60,000 nucleotides of DNA, taken from positions 5,270,802 through 5,330,801 of the forward strand of contig NC_045145.1 of the NCBI RefSeq assembly GCF_008831285.2, written 5' to 3'. The position numbers and the translations under genes were made by a program. Below are positions 50,886-60,000 of the stretch, piece after piece (within the stretch, counting starts at the first letter, position 1; every line of letters begins with the position of its first letter). This DNA comes from Nymphaea colorata. Taxonomy: Eukaryota > Streptophyta > Magnoliopsida > Nymphaeales > Nymphaeaceae. The notes below the pieces were generated by a model. That model made no database searches. It was not told where the DNA came from and was given only the letters and a program-made list of their open reading frames with translations.

Positions 50886-53800
50886 ATTGCAAGCCTCGTA
50901 TATGTCAAGTTGGACGAAAACAACTTTCTTCTCTGGAAATCACAACTCCATAGTGCCATGTATAGCCATGATTTATTGATGTATGTTGATGACTCTTTTA
51001 CTCCTCTACCAAAAAAACTAAATGATAATTCCACAGAAATAAATTCGAAGCACATCAAATGGAAGCGGTCTGACCAGCTTGCGTTAAGCTGCATATTGTC
51101 AACTGTTGCTAAATCTATACTCACTCAAATTATCTCCTATGACATGGCCCATGAAGTCTAAGTAACCCTGGCTAAGGCTCATGCATTTCATTCAAATATT
51201 TGTATTCTTCAATTAAAGAAGGATTTGCAAAATGCCAAAAAGAATAACAAAAAGTATGTTAGAATATCTCAACCACGTGAGGTTTTTGGTTAATTCTATT
51301 TGAGCTGTGAATGAATTTATATCTGATTCAGTTCTAGTTTTGCATACTCTCAACGGTCTGTCAAGTGAGTATGAGAGTTTTATTACTATAGTCACCATGT
51401 CCAAAATATTATCCACCTTTTATCCACCTTTTTCGAGCTACACGGTCTCTTACTCAATCAAGAGCATTGACTTCAATTGTTTGCTCCTAAAAATCCTGCC
51501 CAAGTTGAGTCTTCAACAACTGCCTTTTTCACTCAATGAGGAGGCTATGGTGGTCATGGAAACTATGGCAGTCATGGGGCAAATAGTGGCTATAATGGTT
51601 GTGGTGGCCGTAGCTACGGAAGGAACTCTTATCCTACTGGACGGAGCTCTCCAGGGCAAAAGAATTCTGAAAATCAACGGGTTATATGCCAATTTTGTGG
51701 GCGCATAAATCATACTGTGTGGACGTGCTATGACATACCTAAGGCCTTTATGGTCATGGCTTTGAATGGAGGTCGCGACAATGCCTGGTACATTGATAGT
51801 GGTGTGACCCACTATGTGACTCGTAGTGATGACTCCATGGAAGACAAAGTCAATTACCAAGGTGGAGAAGGAGTTCTTGTAGGCAATGGTGCCAAGGCTC
51901 CGATTTCTCATATCGGTAAGATATTTCTCAATTCAATCTCTTGTTCTTTCAGTTAAAGAATGTTATGCATGTGCCAACGATCAGTTAAAATCTTATATTT
52001 ATCTCTCGTTCTATGAAGGACAATAATTGCTCGATAGAGTTTGATGCTAATGGATTTGTTGTTAGAGATTTGCAGATAGAGGTAGCACTTCACAAAGGAA
52101 AAAATAAGGATGGTCCATACGTATGGGCTGATGAAGACAGCAAAGGATCCAAGCATGCTCTTATTGCGCAACATTCTAGAAGTCTTCCAGCCAATTCTTG
52201 GCACCAACGACTGGGTCACTCTCACTTGAAGACATTGAATTTACTTAAGAAAAATAATTATGTGCTCTTGAAACGATAGTAAACTTGATTTATGTTCTAG
52301 TTGTGTCTTGGCTAAGATGCATCAACTGCAATTTGATTTCAGTTTAAGTAATAGCATTCATCCTCTTCATTTACTTCATGTCAATCCTTGGGGGTCTTCC
52401 CCAACATGCTTTAGAGAAGGCTTCAAATATTATCTATTGATTGTGGATGATTTCTCATGTTTTAGTTGGATTTCTTCTCTTGTTAGAAAATCTAACATGC
52501 TATCATGCTTCCAAAATTTCAAGATGCTTGTGAAAAAACAATTGGGATATGAGATAAAAATTTTTCATAGCGATTCTGGTGGCGAGTTTCTGATCAATGG
52601 TTTCTCAAATTTTCTCAGTTCAAATAAGATAAAAAGACGGCTTTCTTGCCCCCACACGCCTTAACAAAATGGTATTGTGGAGAGAAAACATTGTCTTGTT
52701 GTTGAGACCGGATTAAGTATGATGATCCATAACCCTCTGGACAACTGTACACATCATCAACCAATTGCCTAGTCCAAAACTCAGAAATAAATCTCCATTT
52801 GAAATTGTTTCCCAAGCTACTCCTCAATATTATTATTTTTGAGTTTTTGGATGTACATATTATACATTTCTTATGCCATATAGAGAGTTCAAGCTCTCTC
52901 CAAAATCTAAAGTGTGTCTTTCTTGGCTATGAGACATGTCATAAGGGATACATATGTTTAAATCCAATTACTAATATGGTCTTTATTAGCAGACATGTTG
53001 TTTTCAATGAGACAAATTTCTTATTTCATGAATGTGGTTCTCCAACCACGAAAGGGATGTTGAAAATGGATTTCCAATAGACATGCCTCCAGTTGAGATG
53101 CAAAAAGAAGACAACTCCAAGAAAATTGGATCTAGTCCAAATCGATCCAAATATATATTATTACCCGATCCACATTCATGGGAAGAAGATCCGACTCAAA
53201 ACAACCATTGGATCAATTCAATTGATGAAAGTCATAATCATGGGACTCAAGAAAATGTCATTGATCAATCTCCTCCTTCTCTCACCATTGAGGTTTCAAG
53301 CAGGACTCACCCCATGATCACAAGGTCTCAAGATGGAACTAGACGACCCAAGGTTTATATGGCTGCTTCATCTCTAGAAGAAAGAGAACCAGAAAATCTT
53401 GAGGAGGCTTTAAAAGACCCACAATGGATCGAAGTCATGCAAAGTGAAATGAAGACCCTTTACAAAAATCAAATGTGAGACCTTGTCACACCACGTAAGG
53501 GAGTTAATTTAGTCGGATGTAAGTGGGTTTTCAAAATCAAACAATAGTCAAATGGGACTATCGCTTGCTATAAGGCCAGACTTGTGGCCAAAGGTTATAG
53601 CCAGATGGAATGAATTGATTATTTTGACACATATAGTCCAGTGATAAAACCTATTACTATAACATATAGTCCAGTGATAAAACCTATTACTATATGAGTC
53701 ATCATCTCGATTGTTCTATCCAAAGGCTGGACTATCCATCAATTGGATGTTAACAATGTTTTTCTTCATGGGATTCTAAAGCAAGAAGTTTTTAGACTCA

Positions 53801-54900
53801 ACCAGTAGCTTTTGAGAATACAGCAAAGCCTCACCAATTGTGTCACCTCAAGAAGGCGCTTTATGACTTAAAGCAAGTGCCTCGGGCTTGGTTTGAAAGA
53901 CTCAAAGGATATCTTCTTGAAAATGAGTTCAGAGAGTCATTAGTTGACACTTCACTCTTTGTTAGAAAAATCCAAGATAAAATCATCTTTCTACTTATAT
54001 ACGTAGATGATATAATTATTACAGGAAATAATCCTTAGGAAATTCAAAGGATTATACATAATTTTGGACAAGCTTTCTCCATAAAAGATATTGAAAAATT
54101 ACATTTCTTCTTGGGCATTGAAGTGACACTTTAAAAAGACAAAATTTTTCTCTTGTAGGGAAAATATATCAGAGATATTTTAAGGCGAGCAAATATGGAG
54201 AATGCAAAATCTTGTGTTCCTCCAGCTGCTCCAAATGTTCCTCTATCCAAATTCGATGGTGGAAAAATAGAAAATGAAACTCAGTATCGTCATATCGTAG
54301 GAGCTCTTCAGTATGTCACTTTAACACGCCCGGATATTACTTATGCATTGAATAGAGCTTGTTAGTTCATGCACCAGCCAACATCAACTCAATGGACTCA
54401 TGTCAAAAGAATTTTATGATATTTTAAAGGTACCATGTAGCATGCCTTTGAGATATCAAGATCTAATTCTTTCACCTTATCTGCTTATTCTAATGTTGAA
54501 GATCCACTAGCGGCTATGTTACAAAAATTGGACACAATATCATATCTTGGAAATCTACCAAACAACAGATAGTGACAAAATTTAGCACAAAAGCAGAGTA
54601 CAAGGCCATTGCAGGAGCTCTTTTAGAAGTAATATGGCTAAATAACTTGATGAGAGATCTAGGAATTCACACTAAACAAAAACTAATTTTGTGGTGCGAC
54701 AACATTGGAGCACCATATTTGGCGACAAATCCATTTTTTCATGTACGAACAAAACACATAAAAATTGACTATCATTTCGTCAGAGAGAAGGTGGCAGAAA
54801 ATACAATTGAGATCAAATATGTTCAATCAAAAAAGTAATTAGCTGATATTTTCACTAAGCCGTTACCAGGGCCAAGATTTCATTGTCTCAAGGAAATGCT
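50886..54900 (+). pseudogene. copia gag-pol polyprotein, disrupted
   Basis: Gag starts near KLDENNFLLWKSQLHSAM (about 50905). A Gly/Ser-rich stretch (51540-51680) leads to a perfect CX2CX4HX4C zinc knuckle, CQFCGRINHTVWTC (51687-51728). Protease shows WYIDSGVTH (51787), with the usual DSGA changed to DSGV. Integrase shows WHQRLGHSH (52199), LLIVDDFSCF (about 52437), HSDSGGEF (52565) and QNGIVERKH after an in-frame stop. Reverse transcriptase shows WVFKIK (about 53526), ALYDLKQVPRAWF (about 53857) and YVDDIIITG (about 54000). RNase H shows TKAEYKAIAGA, then VRTKHIKIDYHFVREKV, and after another stop LADIFTKPL (54841). Stops and frame changes are present throughout. A 33-bp in-frame tandem duplication sits at 53629-53694. 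Confidence 0.9.
53629..53694 (+). repeat. 33-bp in-frame tandem duplication inside copia RT
   Basis: The unit starting ACATATAGTCCAGTGATAAA begins at 53629 and again at 53662 with no mismatch seen, adding eleven codons to the RT palm region (around TYSPVIKPIT). It post-dates or accompanied the decay of the gene. Confidence 0.9.
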
Positions 54901-54925
54901 ATACGTCCTTGAAATGGAGATTGGA

Positions 54926-54936
54926 TTGAAGGGGCA
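54926..54936 (+). other. polypurine tract of the copia element
   Basis: TTGAAGGGGCA lies directly before the 3' LTR start, in the position where plus-strand DNA priming occurs. Confidence 0.8.
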
Positions 54937-54964
54937 TGTTAGAGATAAGGTTGTCAATCCAACG
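54937..54964 (+). repeat. copia 3' LTR, left piece (28 bp)
   Basis: TGTTAGAGATAAGGTTG and following bases match the start of the 5' LTR. The copy is cut at ATCCAACG by the hAT insertion and resumes at 58395. Confidence 0.92.
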
Positions 54965-55239
54965 TAGGGCTGCACAACGAGTCGAGCCAACTCTGGCTCG
55001 ACTCGAACTCACTCGAGAAAGCTCGGCTTGAGCTCGACTCATTTATAAATGAGTAGAGTTCGAGCTCACACTTAAACTCGAAACTATAAACGAGTCGAGT
55101 TCGAATTGCAAGAACTTGACTCGACTCGTTATTTAACTGAATCGTATAAACCGGTTCTTCAAACTGGTTCACCGGTTTAGGGTTAAAACTATTTACCGAG
55201 GGCCAACATATATATACGTTTTATCTTTCATCTTTCAAA

Positions 55240-55520
55240 CTAATCTCTCTCTTCCGTCTGCTCTTTCTCTTCTCGACTTCTCGTCTTCCGTCTTCTCGTC
55301 TTCCCTCTTGCGTCTGCTCTTTCTCTTCTTGTCTTCCCTCTTCCTTCGACCACAGTCTTCCCTCTTGCGTCTGCCCTTTCTCTTCTCATCTTCCCTCTTC
55401 TGTCGATCACAACGACCAGATGAGGGATGCGTCACGCAATCCTTTGCCTTTGGTCTTCCGTGTTCCGTCTTTAGTCTCTTCCTGTCTACCATCTTCCTTC
55501 CCATCTGGCGTCTTCCCTCT
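55240..55520 (+). repeat. degenerate CTTCC-type minisatellite in the hAT element
   Basis: Recurring CTTCCCTCTTGCGTCTGCTC and TTTCTCTTCTCGTCTTCC units of roughly 35-60 bases. Long open frames on both strands across it (55235-55540 minus, 55308-55637 plus) are translations of this repeat. Confidence 0.6.
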
Positions 55521-56194
55521 TCCATCAACCACATGACCACCTTTCTAGGCTCTTCACCTGCTCATCGAACTGCGCCGCACACCAGCGTGACAACTCCACC
55601 GTCCGGCAGCTCCACGGTTCCACCATCCGGCATCTAGCTACCAGCCCACCGACATCCCGTGACCCTGTCATCCATCTCTGGCGATCTGAACTGCCATTGG
55701 TATCAAATATGTAACATTGACCCTCTCTTTCATGTGCTCTCTCTTTGTCTCTCTCTCTCTTAAACTCACCCTTTGTCTCTCTCTCTCTTAAACTCACCGT
55801 AAGACCTCATTCTCAGAGGCTCACCATAAGACCTCATCCTAACAGGCTCGCCGCTCACCACCGCACAGCCTGCCTCTTTGGGCCTCTGCCTCTTTTCCTC
55901 CCCATGTATGTATGCCTTTATTTTCTCAAGCGTTTGTTTAACTTGTGTGCTTATAGTTAATATAATCTGATGTTATAGACTTATTTTGTAGTGTCTATCA
56001 TGCAAGATAGCCTTTTTTGAGCATAAGATTCCAGCTGTTTGACATGGGTACCATTGCTCATTTTTGAAAATCTTATCATCAACTTATGTTTCTTGAAACA
56101 ATAGCGTGCCATAATTTTTTAATTGTTCACGTTCAAATTAGTAGCTTCTAATTGTCACTCACTTGGTCTTATGTGATTTGGATTTGGGTTGCAG

Positions 56195-56328
56195 TCTGTG
56201 CCATTAAAACGACTGACAGAGGGATTAAGAGAAACAAAGGCAGCAAAAGATAGAGATGCAAACAGAACATTCCTCCTCCGAAAGTACACCCTTCTAGTTC
56301 TTTTTGTTGGTGGGCTTGCACAGTGAAC
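56195..56328 (+). pseudogene. exon-like captured gene fragment of unknown origin
   Basis: A stretch preceded by TTGGGTTGCAG (3' splice site) and followed by GTGAGT (5' splice site at 56329) is open for 43 codons. It includes KRLTEGLRETKAAKDRDANR and then the hydrophobic KYTLLVLFVGGLAQ, before an in-frame TGA five bases from the donor. A charged helix followed by a hydrophobic segment, with good splice signals at both ends, looks like part of a host membrane-protein gene. I do not recognise the family. Confidence 0.45.
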
Positions 56329-57485
56329 GTGAGTTATATGCATGTGGTTTTCTGGTTTGAGTATCTTTCTATTTTTTTTGCTCTCGAGCCTACCTTGTCC
56401 AGTTATTGTCAACACGGTCGCAATAACAGCTATTTCCAAAATGAATTTGTGAAAAGATTGCTGATTGGTCTCTTTTTCTTTTATAGGAGGAGGAGTTACT
56501 CGGAGTATTTAACAAATAAGTTGTAGAAGACAAAAAATTGTTTTATCAAAAAGCAATCTACGTGAACGACACAAAGTAAGGAACAGATGACAAATACAAG
56601 CGTTATCATTATTTGCAATGTAGTTCTACTCACTTCAATTTTGTCAGCTTGGATTTTGTTGTTTTTATTTGGTTTTTAGTTTGGTATTCATTGTTAATAT
56701 GCTTCTCGATGCATTGAATAATCAGTTTCCAATTGTAATGTTTCAGGTGCTAGAGGCCTTTGCCTCTTTTCCTCCCCACGTACGTATGCCTTTATTTTCT
56801 CAAGCATCGTTTACAAATAATTTCTTTCCGGTAAGAGTAAGCATATTGATTGTTGTTCCTGAAATTTTCAGACTGAGAAGGCATTTCTTAAGCAAGCTAA
56901 AGTCTTTCTAAGGTAAAGTTCTTACCTAAAGTTTTACTAAGGTAAAGCTCTTACCTAAAGTTTTTCTAAGGTAAAGCTCTTCGTCTTTTGTCTGGGCTGA
57001 TATTTACTTGATTAAGACAAAGTAAATTCCAGTTTATTTGGAAATTTGAGAACTTGTGCCAAAAAATGTTGGGTATATTATTGTATGGTGTCAATTTCTA
57101 TCAATCCTTGGCCAATGCTATTGCATTTGTTTTTCCTTGTAGATCAAAGTCTATGCAGCATGAGTGTTTTTGTTGCTTTTAGTAGTTTCACCCAAGTCAT
57201 GGAGTGCCACTATTTGCTTAATGACTACCGTTCAGCTATTTTCCAGAGATTCTAGCTTGAAAGGAAGCAATAGGATGAGTGACTAGTTCATGCTCATCAC
57301 AGGGATCACGTTTCTGTTTCTGCTTTTTTTTGTGTTGCCAGTTAAATGGCCTGTTGCGCTTTCTCTATTTGCCTGCAGTCACCTTGAAATGTTTCACTGA
57401 TAATTGAGCTAGTGAGATGTTGGCATTTTGAGGTTTTCACTGAACTGATGTGCATGAATCTGCCATTTGCATCCTTCTGCACCAG

Positions 57486-57757
57486 GCGATGGTCAGAAAC
57501 TTTAGCTGCAAAATGCACTCCATTAGAGAGCTACAAAGTTGGCAATCTTGCAGAGAGGGTGAGCACTCTATACTAAATTATGAATAGTTTCTCCTTAACT
57601 TTCAAAATCAGATGAACAACCTGTGCCCATCTTCACATCTGGGGCAAAGATAGCTTTATGAGATAATGGAGTTGACACTTTTTATTTGGACTTTGAATTT
57701 TAGGTGAGGAGAGAAAAGATCAGTGAGCGCATGAAGTTTCTTCAAGACATTCATTAA
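57486..57757 (+). pseudogene. captured bHLH transcription factor fragment (two exons with an intron)
   Basis: Exon 57486-57558 ends NLAER at GAGAGG|GTGAGC. A 145-base intron ends ATTTTAG. The exon from 57704 reads VRREKISERMKFLQD. Joined, they give the basic region and first helix of a plant bHLH protein, including the E-R-R DNA contacts. The splice position between AER and VRREK is, from memory, the conserved one in the BEE/CIB-type subfamily. The code then runs into a stop (TAA 57755-57757) instead of the usual LVPGCNK continuation, and the residues before NLAER do not match, consistent with a one-base deletion upstream. The loop, second helix and rest of the gene are absent, so no working factor is made. 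Confidence 0.75.
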
Positions 57758-58394
57758 TATGAAAAATTCCTACTTATGATTGCTTTCCATTGATTCAATT
57801 CCTTTTTCATATGTCATTGATTCAATTCTTTTTTCATTTTGCCCCCTAAGAGTCATGCCATGACTTGCTTGCCTTATGGTTCAGATTCTTCCGTCGCATG
57901 GTGCTTCTTCAACTTTTGGCTATGTACATGACATGAATATGGTTCATCTGAACCTCCAACAAATGTAGCAAGGACTAATTCAAACTGCCACAGCCGGAGT
58001 TCCAAGGACGAATTCAAACTGCCACAGCCGGAGTTCCAAATGTACCAGATTCATTGAGGAGAGCTATTAGTTCTCATTTAACTTCCATTAATTGATATGA
58101 GTTAAATGCCTAAATGAGTTAAACTATTTAAATGCCTAAACGAGCGAGTTAACGTCAAAACGAGCTAAACGAGTCACCTAAACGAGCTAAATGAGTTAAA
58201 TAAGTCAAAGGAGTAAATGCTAAACAAGTTAACGAGTTAAATGAGTTAATCGAGTCGAGTTCGAGCTCGACTTTGTTTTGTTGAGTCAAGCTCGAGCTTT
58301 ACTATAAGAAGCTTGACTCGAGCTCGAGTAATTTTAGCCGAGTCGAGCTCGAGCTGGCCAAGCTCGGGCTCGGCTCGGCTCGTGTGCAGCCCTA

Positions 58395-58781
58395 ATCCAA
58401 CGTCCTTGCCAATCTTGCAATGTAAATCAAATTTTGAATTACAAGCCAAATATGGAAGAAATATGATTCACGTTCAAAGAAGGAAAGCAACTTCAACATT
58501 TGTTCCAAAGGAAAAGAAATTCAAATTTGTAATCAAGATCCAAAAATAGATGTTGATGGACCAGCCTGAAATTACTATTTAGCTTTCTTTCCCCTCTAAA
58601 AATTTCTGACGTTGTGAGAGAGGATTCATTTTTCATAATTGTAAAGGAAGGAAAGATTCCGTGGACGTCTCTATAAAAATTTCTGACGTTGCGAGAGAGG
58701 ATTCCTTTTTGAGAATTGTAAAGGAAGGAAAGATTCCATGGACCTAGGTCGAACTTGACTGAACCACGTAATTGCTTGTAT

Positions 58782-58844
<63 letters not shown>

Positions 58845-58856
58845 CCAATTTTTACA
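58395..58856 (+). repeat. copia 3' LTR, right piece (462 bp, with internal duplication)
   Basis: Resumes the LTR at ATCCAACGTCCTTGCC and ends GTTCCAATTTTTACA. Relative to the 5' LTR it has a tandem duplication of about 75 bases (starts 58594 and 58669; contains AAAAATTTCTGACGTTG and GTAAAGGAAGGAAAGATTCC), a deletion of about 20 bases and an expanded (CT)n tract at 58781-58841. Confidence 0.9.
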
Positions 58857-58861
58857 CTAAG

Positions 58862-58989
58862 CACATCCTAAGGTTCTTAAGTATCCCAATGATTGGCTTT
58901 TTGATGGTTGGTTTTTACCAGTGTTTAGAAACTTTACAGCACCTTCTCTTCTGGAATACTTGAATTGATTCTGTTTCCGGTATGTGAGC
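58862..58989. other. short flank between copia element and PPR relic
   Basis: Nothing recognisable on either strand. Confidence 0.4.
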
Positions 58990-60000
58990 AAATTTTCTCG
59001 ACATCCACTTCAACACCTCCACCTCTGCATGTATGTCCTTGGTTTCTGGGTGTATTCTATCCCACATAGAGATTACGCGTGCTTGCTTGTCAATTCAGTT
59101 AAGCTGTACCTTGGTTGCTTCTTTAGCCCTCTACTTATCATACTTCTCACCATCTCGCCTTGTCCATTCTTCCTGTTACAGCATACATGTCGTGCATTTG
59201 GCATGCACCCAGCAATGCTGTACACATTGTAGTCGACACTTCGCCTTGTACATTTGCGTTAATGAACAGTACTTCTTCCAGAGGAAGCAGTTTGGCCAGG
59301 CATGTCAGTCACACAAACATGATGCCCAGCTCTTGGTTTGAAGCAGTAATCCTGCTGGATTCGCTTAAACACATTCAGGCCATGGCTTGCCAAACCCGCA
59401 TGGGCCCAAGCAGATGACACAGAAATGACATTGACATCAATTGGCCTTGTCCCTGAGCTCCTCATCTCGTCGAACACTTCAGGGCTTCCAGTCCAAACCC
59501 TGCAATCATGGCCGTCCAAGCAACCACATTTTTCTGCTGCAGTTTTTCAAGCACCGCCTTCGCTTTGTCAACACGGCCACATCATTCGTACATTTCAATC
59601 GACACTGCCCAGGGTCAGGCTTTTGCCATTTCCTTCTTCAGGATGTGATGATGCAGACACTGATGACTCACCCAAATCCAATGCACCTAATTCTTAGCAC
59701 GTAGGGAGCATACTAATCATGGTGGCCAAGTCTGCCTCCACTTTGGCTTGTTCCATGTTAATTGTTATCAAAGATGAGGATGACCATCGCAGCAAGGCCG
59801 CTTTGCTCATGACTCGCAATCATTGGCTTCCAAGCAATCACATTTCTTGCAGGCATTTCATCGAACACTTGCCTCACTGTTACAAGATCACTGCATTTAC
59901 TATACATTGCAACCAAAGCAGCTTTAACAAACATATCTGCTCTGAAACCCCATGTCACACCATTGGAATGCAACTCAGCATGGGCATAGGCACTAGAAAT
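58990..60000 (-). pseudogene. PLS-type pentatricopeptide repeat (PPR) gene relic, 5' part beyond window
   Basis: Plant PPR proteins bind organelle RNA for editing, splicing or stability. The minus strand enters at 60000 with AYAHAELHSNGV. PPR units FVKAALVAMYSKCS and ARQVFDEMP-like VRQVFDEMPARNVIAWKPMI (about 59810-59940) follow. The frame stops at 59758. Further PPR code is in other frames: KLQQKNVVAWTAMIAG (about 59540), VFDEMRSSGTRP and SSAWAHAGL (59390-59480), then the E-motif TALLGACQMH (about 59200), RGLKKQPRYSLTE (about 59100) and DRIHPETKDIHAEVEVL (about 59000-59060). The order PPR, E, E+ is that of a normal gene, but at least three frameshifts or stops break it, so I call it a pseudogene. 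A recently active parent gene elsewhere is likely. Confidence 0.82.

Larger units (their letters stand above)
54965..58394. mobile_element. non-autonomous hAT element (3,430 bp) inserted in the copia 3' LTR, carrying gene fragments
   Basis: An exact 8-bp duplication ATCCAACG (54957-54964, 58395-58402) and perfect 12-bp inverted ends TAGGGCTGCACA / TGTGCAGCCCTA identify a hAT element. The undisturbed site is visible in the 5' LTR at 50427-50436. Subterminal zones (to about 55160 and from about 58080) are filled with GAGCTCGA/GAGTCGAGC and AACGAGTTAAATGAG motifs, the usual binding-site clusters of hAT ends. No transposase frame is present. The interior holds a TATATATACG-type box near 55208, a CT-rich minisatellite-like stretch (55240-55520), an internal duplication (55878-55940 and 56753-56814) and at least two exon-like gene fragments, described separately. 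Confidence 0.9.
50407..58856 (+). mobile_element. Ty1/copia LTR retrotransposon, structurally complete but coding-dead, with nested hAT
   Basis: Flanked by an exact 5-bp duplication CTAAG (50402-50406 and 58857-58861). Both LTRs start TGTTAGAGATAAGG and end TTTTTACA. Order between them: primer site, gag with zinc knuckle, protease, integrase, reverse transcriptase, RNase H, polypurine tract. That protease-integrase-RT order defines copia. Many stops and frameshifts interrupt every domain, so it cannot move by itself. Excluding the 3,430-bp hAT and its extra 8-bp duplication, the element would be about 5.0 kb, normal for copia. Confidence 0.93.

Noticed and set aside
51307-51708. 133-codon frame in the copia element, Met/Val-rich
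   Set aside because: It is a shifted reading of the Gly/Ser-rich end of gag; the true frame gives the Gly-rich stretch and the CCHC zinc knuckle.
55235-55637. Arg/Lys-rich (-) and Leu/Ser-rich (+) frames in the hAT element
   Set aside because: Both read through the CTTCC-type degenerate repeat, and neither resembles a transposase or host gene.

Overview
This window is nuclear DNA from a flowering plant. The evidence is a plant receptor kinase, a TCP transcription factor, a plant-type PPR gene remnant, a chloroplast thylakoid gene with an intron of about 3.6 kb, Ty1/copia and hAT transposons, and abundant (CT)n/(AT)n microsatellites. The species cannot be fixed from the sequence. Gene density is low: four real genes and a few gene relics in 60 kb, with AT-rich, repeat-laden DNA between them.

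Layout. 1-1.3 kb: 3' part of an RPK2-type LRR receptor-like kinase (+). 4.6-5.9 kb: decayed hAT transposase (+). 8.07-8.19 kb: a 37-residue OST4 gene on the minus strand, an oligosaccharyltransferase subunit that is easily missed because of its size. 11.6-11.9 kb: a second hAT transposase fragment (+). 14-16.4 kb: dispersed and inverted repeats. 18.15-22.35 kb: a two-exon (at least) gene for a RIQ1/RIQ2-like DUF1118 thylakoid protein (+). 25.8 kb: a perfect 33-bp x 4 minisatellite. 27.1-29.6 kb: scrambled copia remnants (-). 29.6-37.9 kb: noncoding, with long microsatellites. 37.99-39.09 kb: an intact CIN-class TCP transcription factor (+), preceded by a tiny uORF. 41.1 kb: an almost loopless palindrome. 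47.93-49.91 kb: a 1,975-bp hAT-like foldback element with an exact 8-bp target duplication.

The right end is a stack of nested insertions. A Ty1/copia element occupies 50407-58856, with a 5-bp target duplication (CTAAG), two LTRs, a tRNA-iMet primer site, a polypurine tract and a decayed gag-pol. A 3,430-bp non-autonomous hAT element (54965-58394, 8-bp duplication ATCCAACG, 12-bp perfect TIR) sits inside its 3' LTR. This hAT appears to carry fragments of host genes, including two adjacent exons of a bHLH transcription factor with intact splice sites. Beyond it, from about 58.99 kb to the window end, is a frameshifted PPR pseudogene (-).

The four genes (receptor signalling, N-glycosylation, photosynthesis, leaf development) share no evident pathway. 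I found no convincing new biochemical system. The most novel material is the gene-capturing hAT nested in the copia LTR, followed by the foldback hAT and the palindrome.
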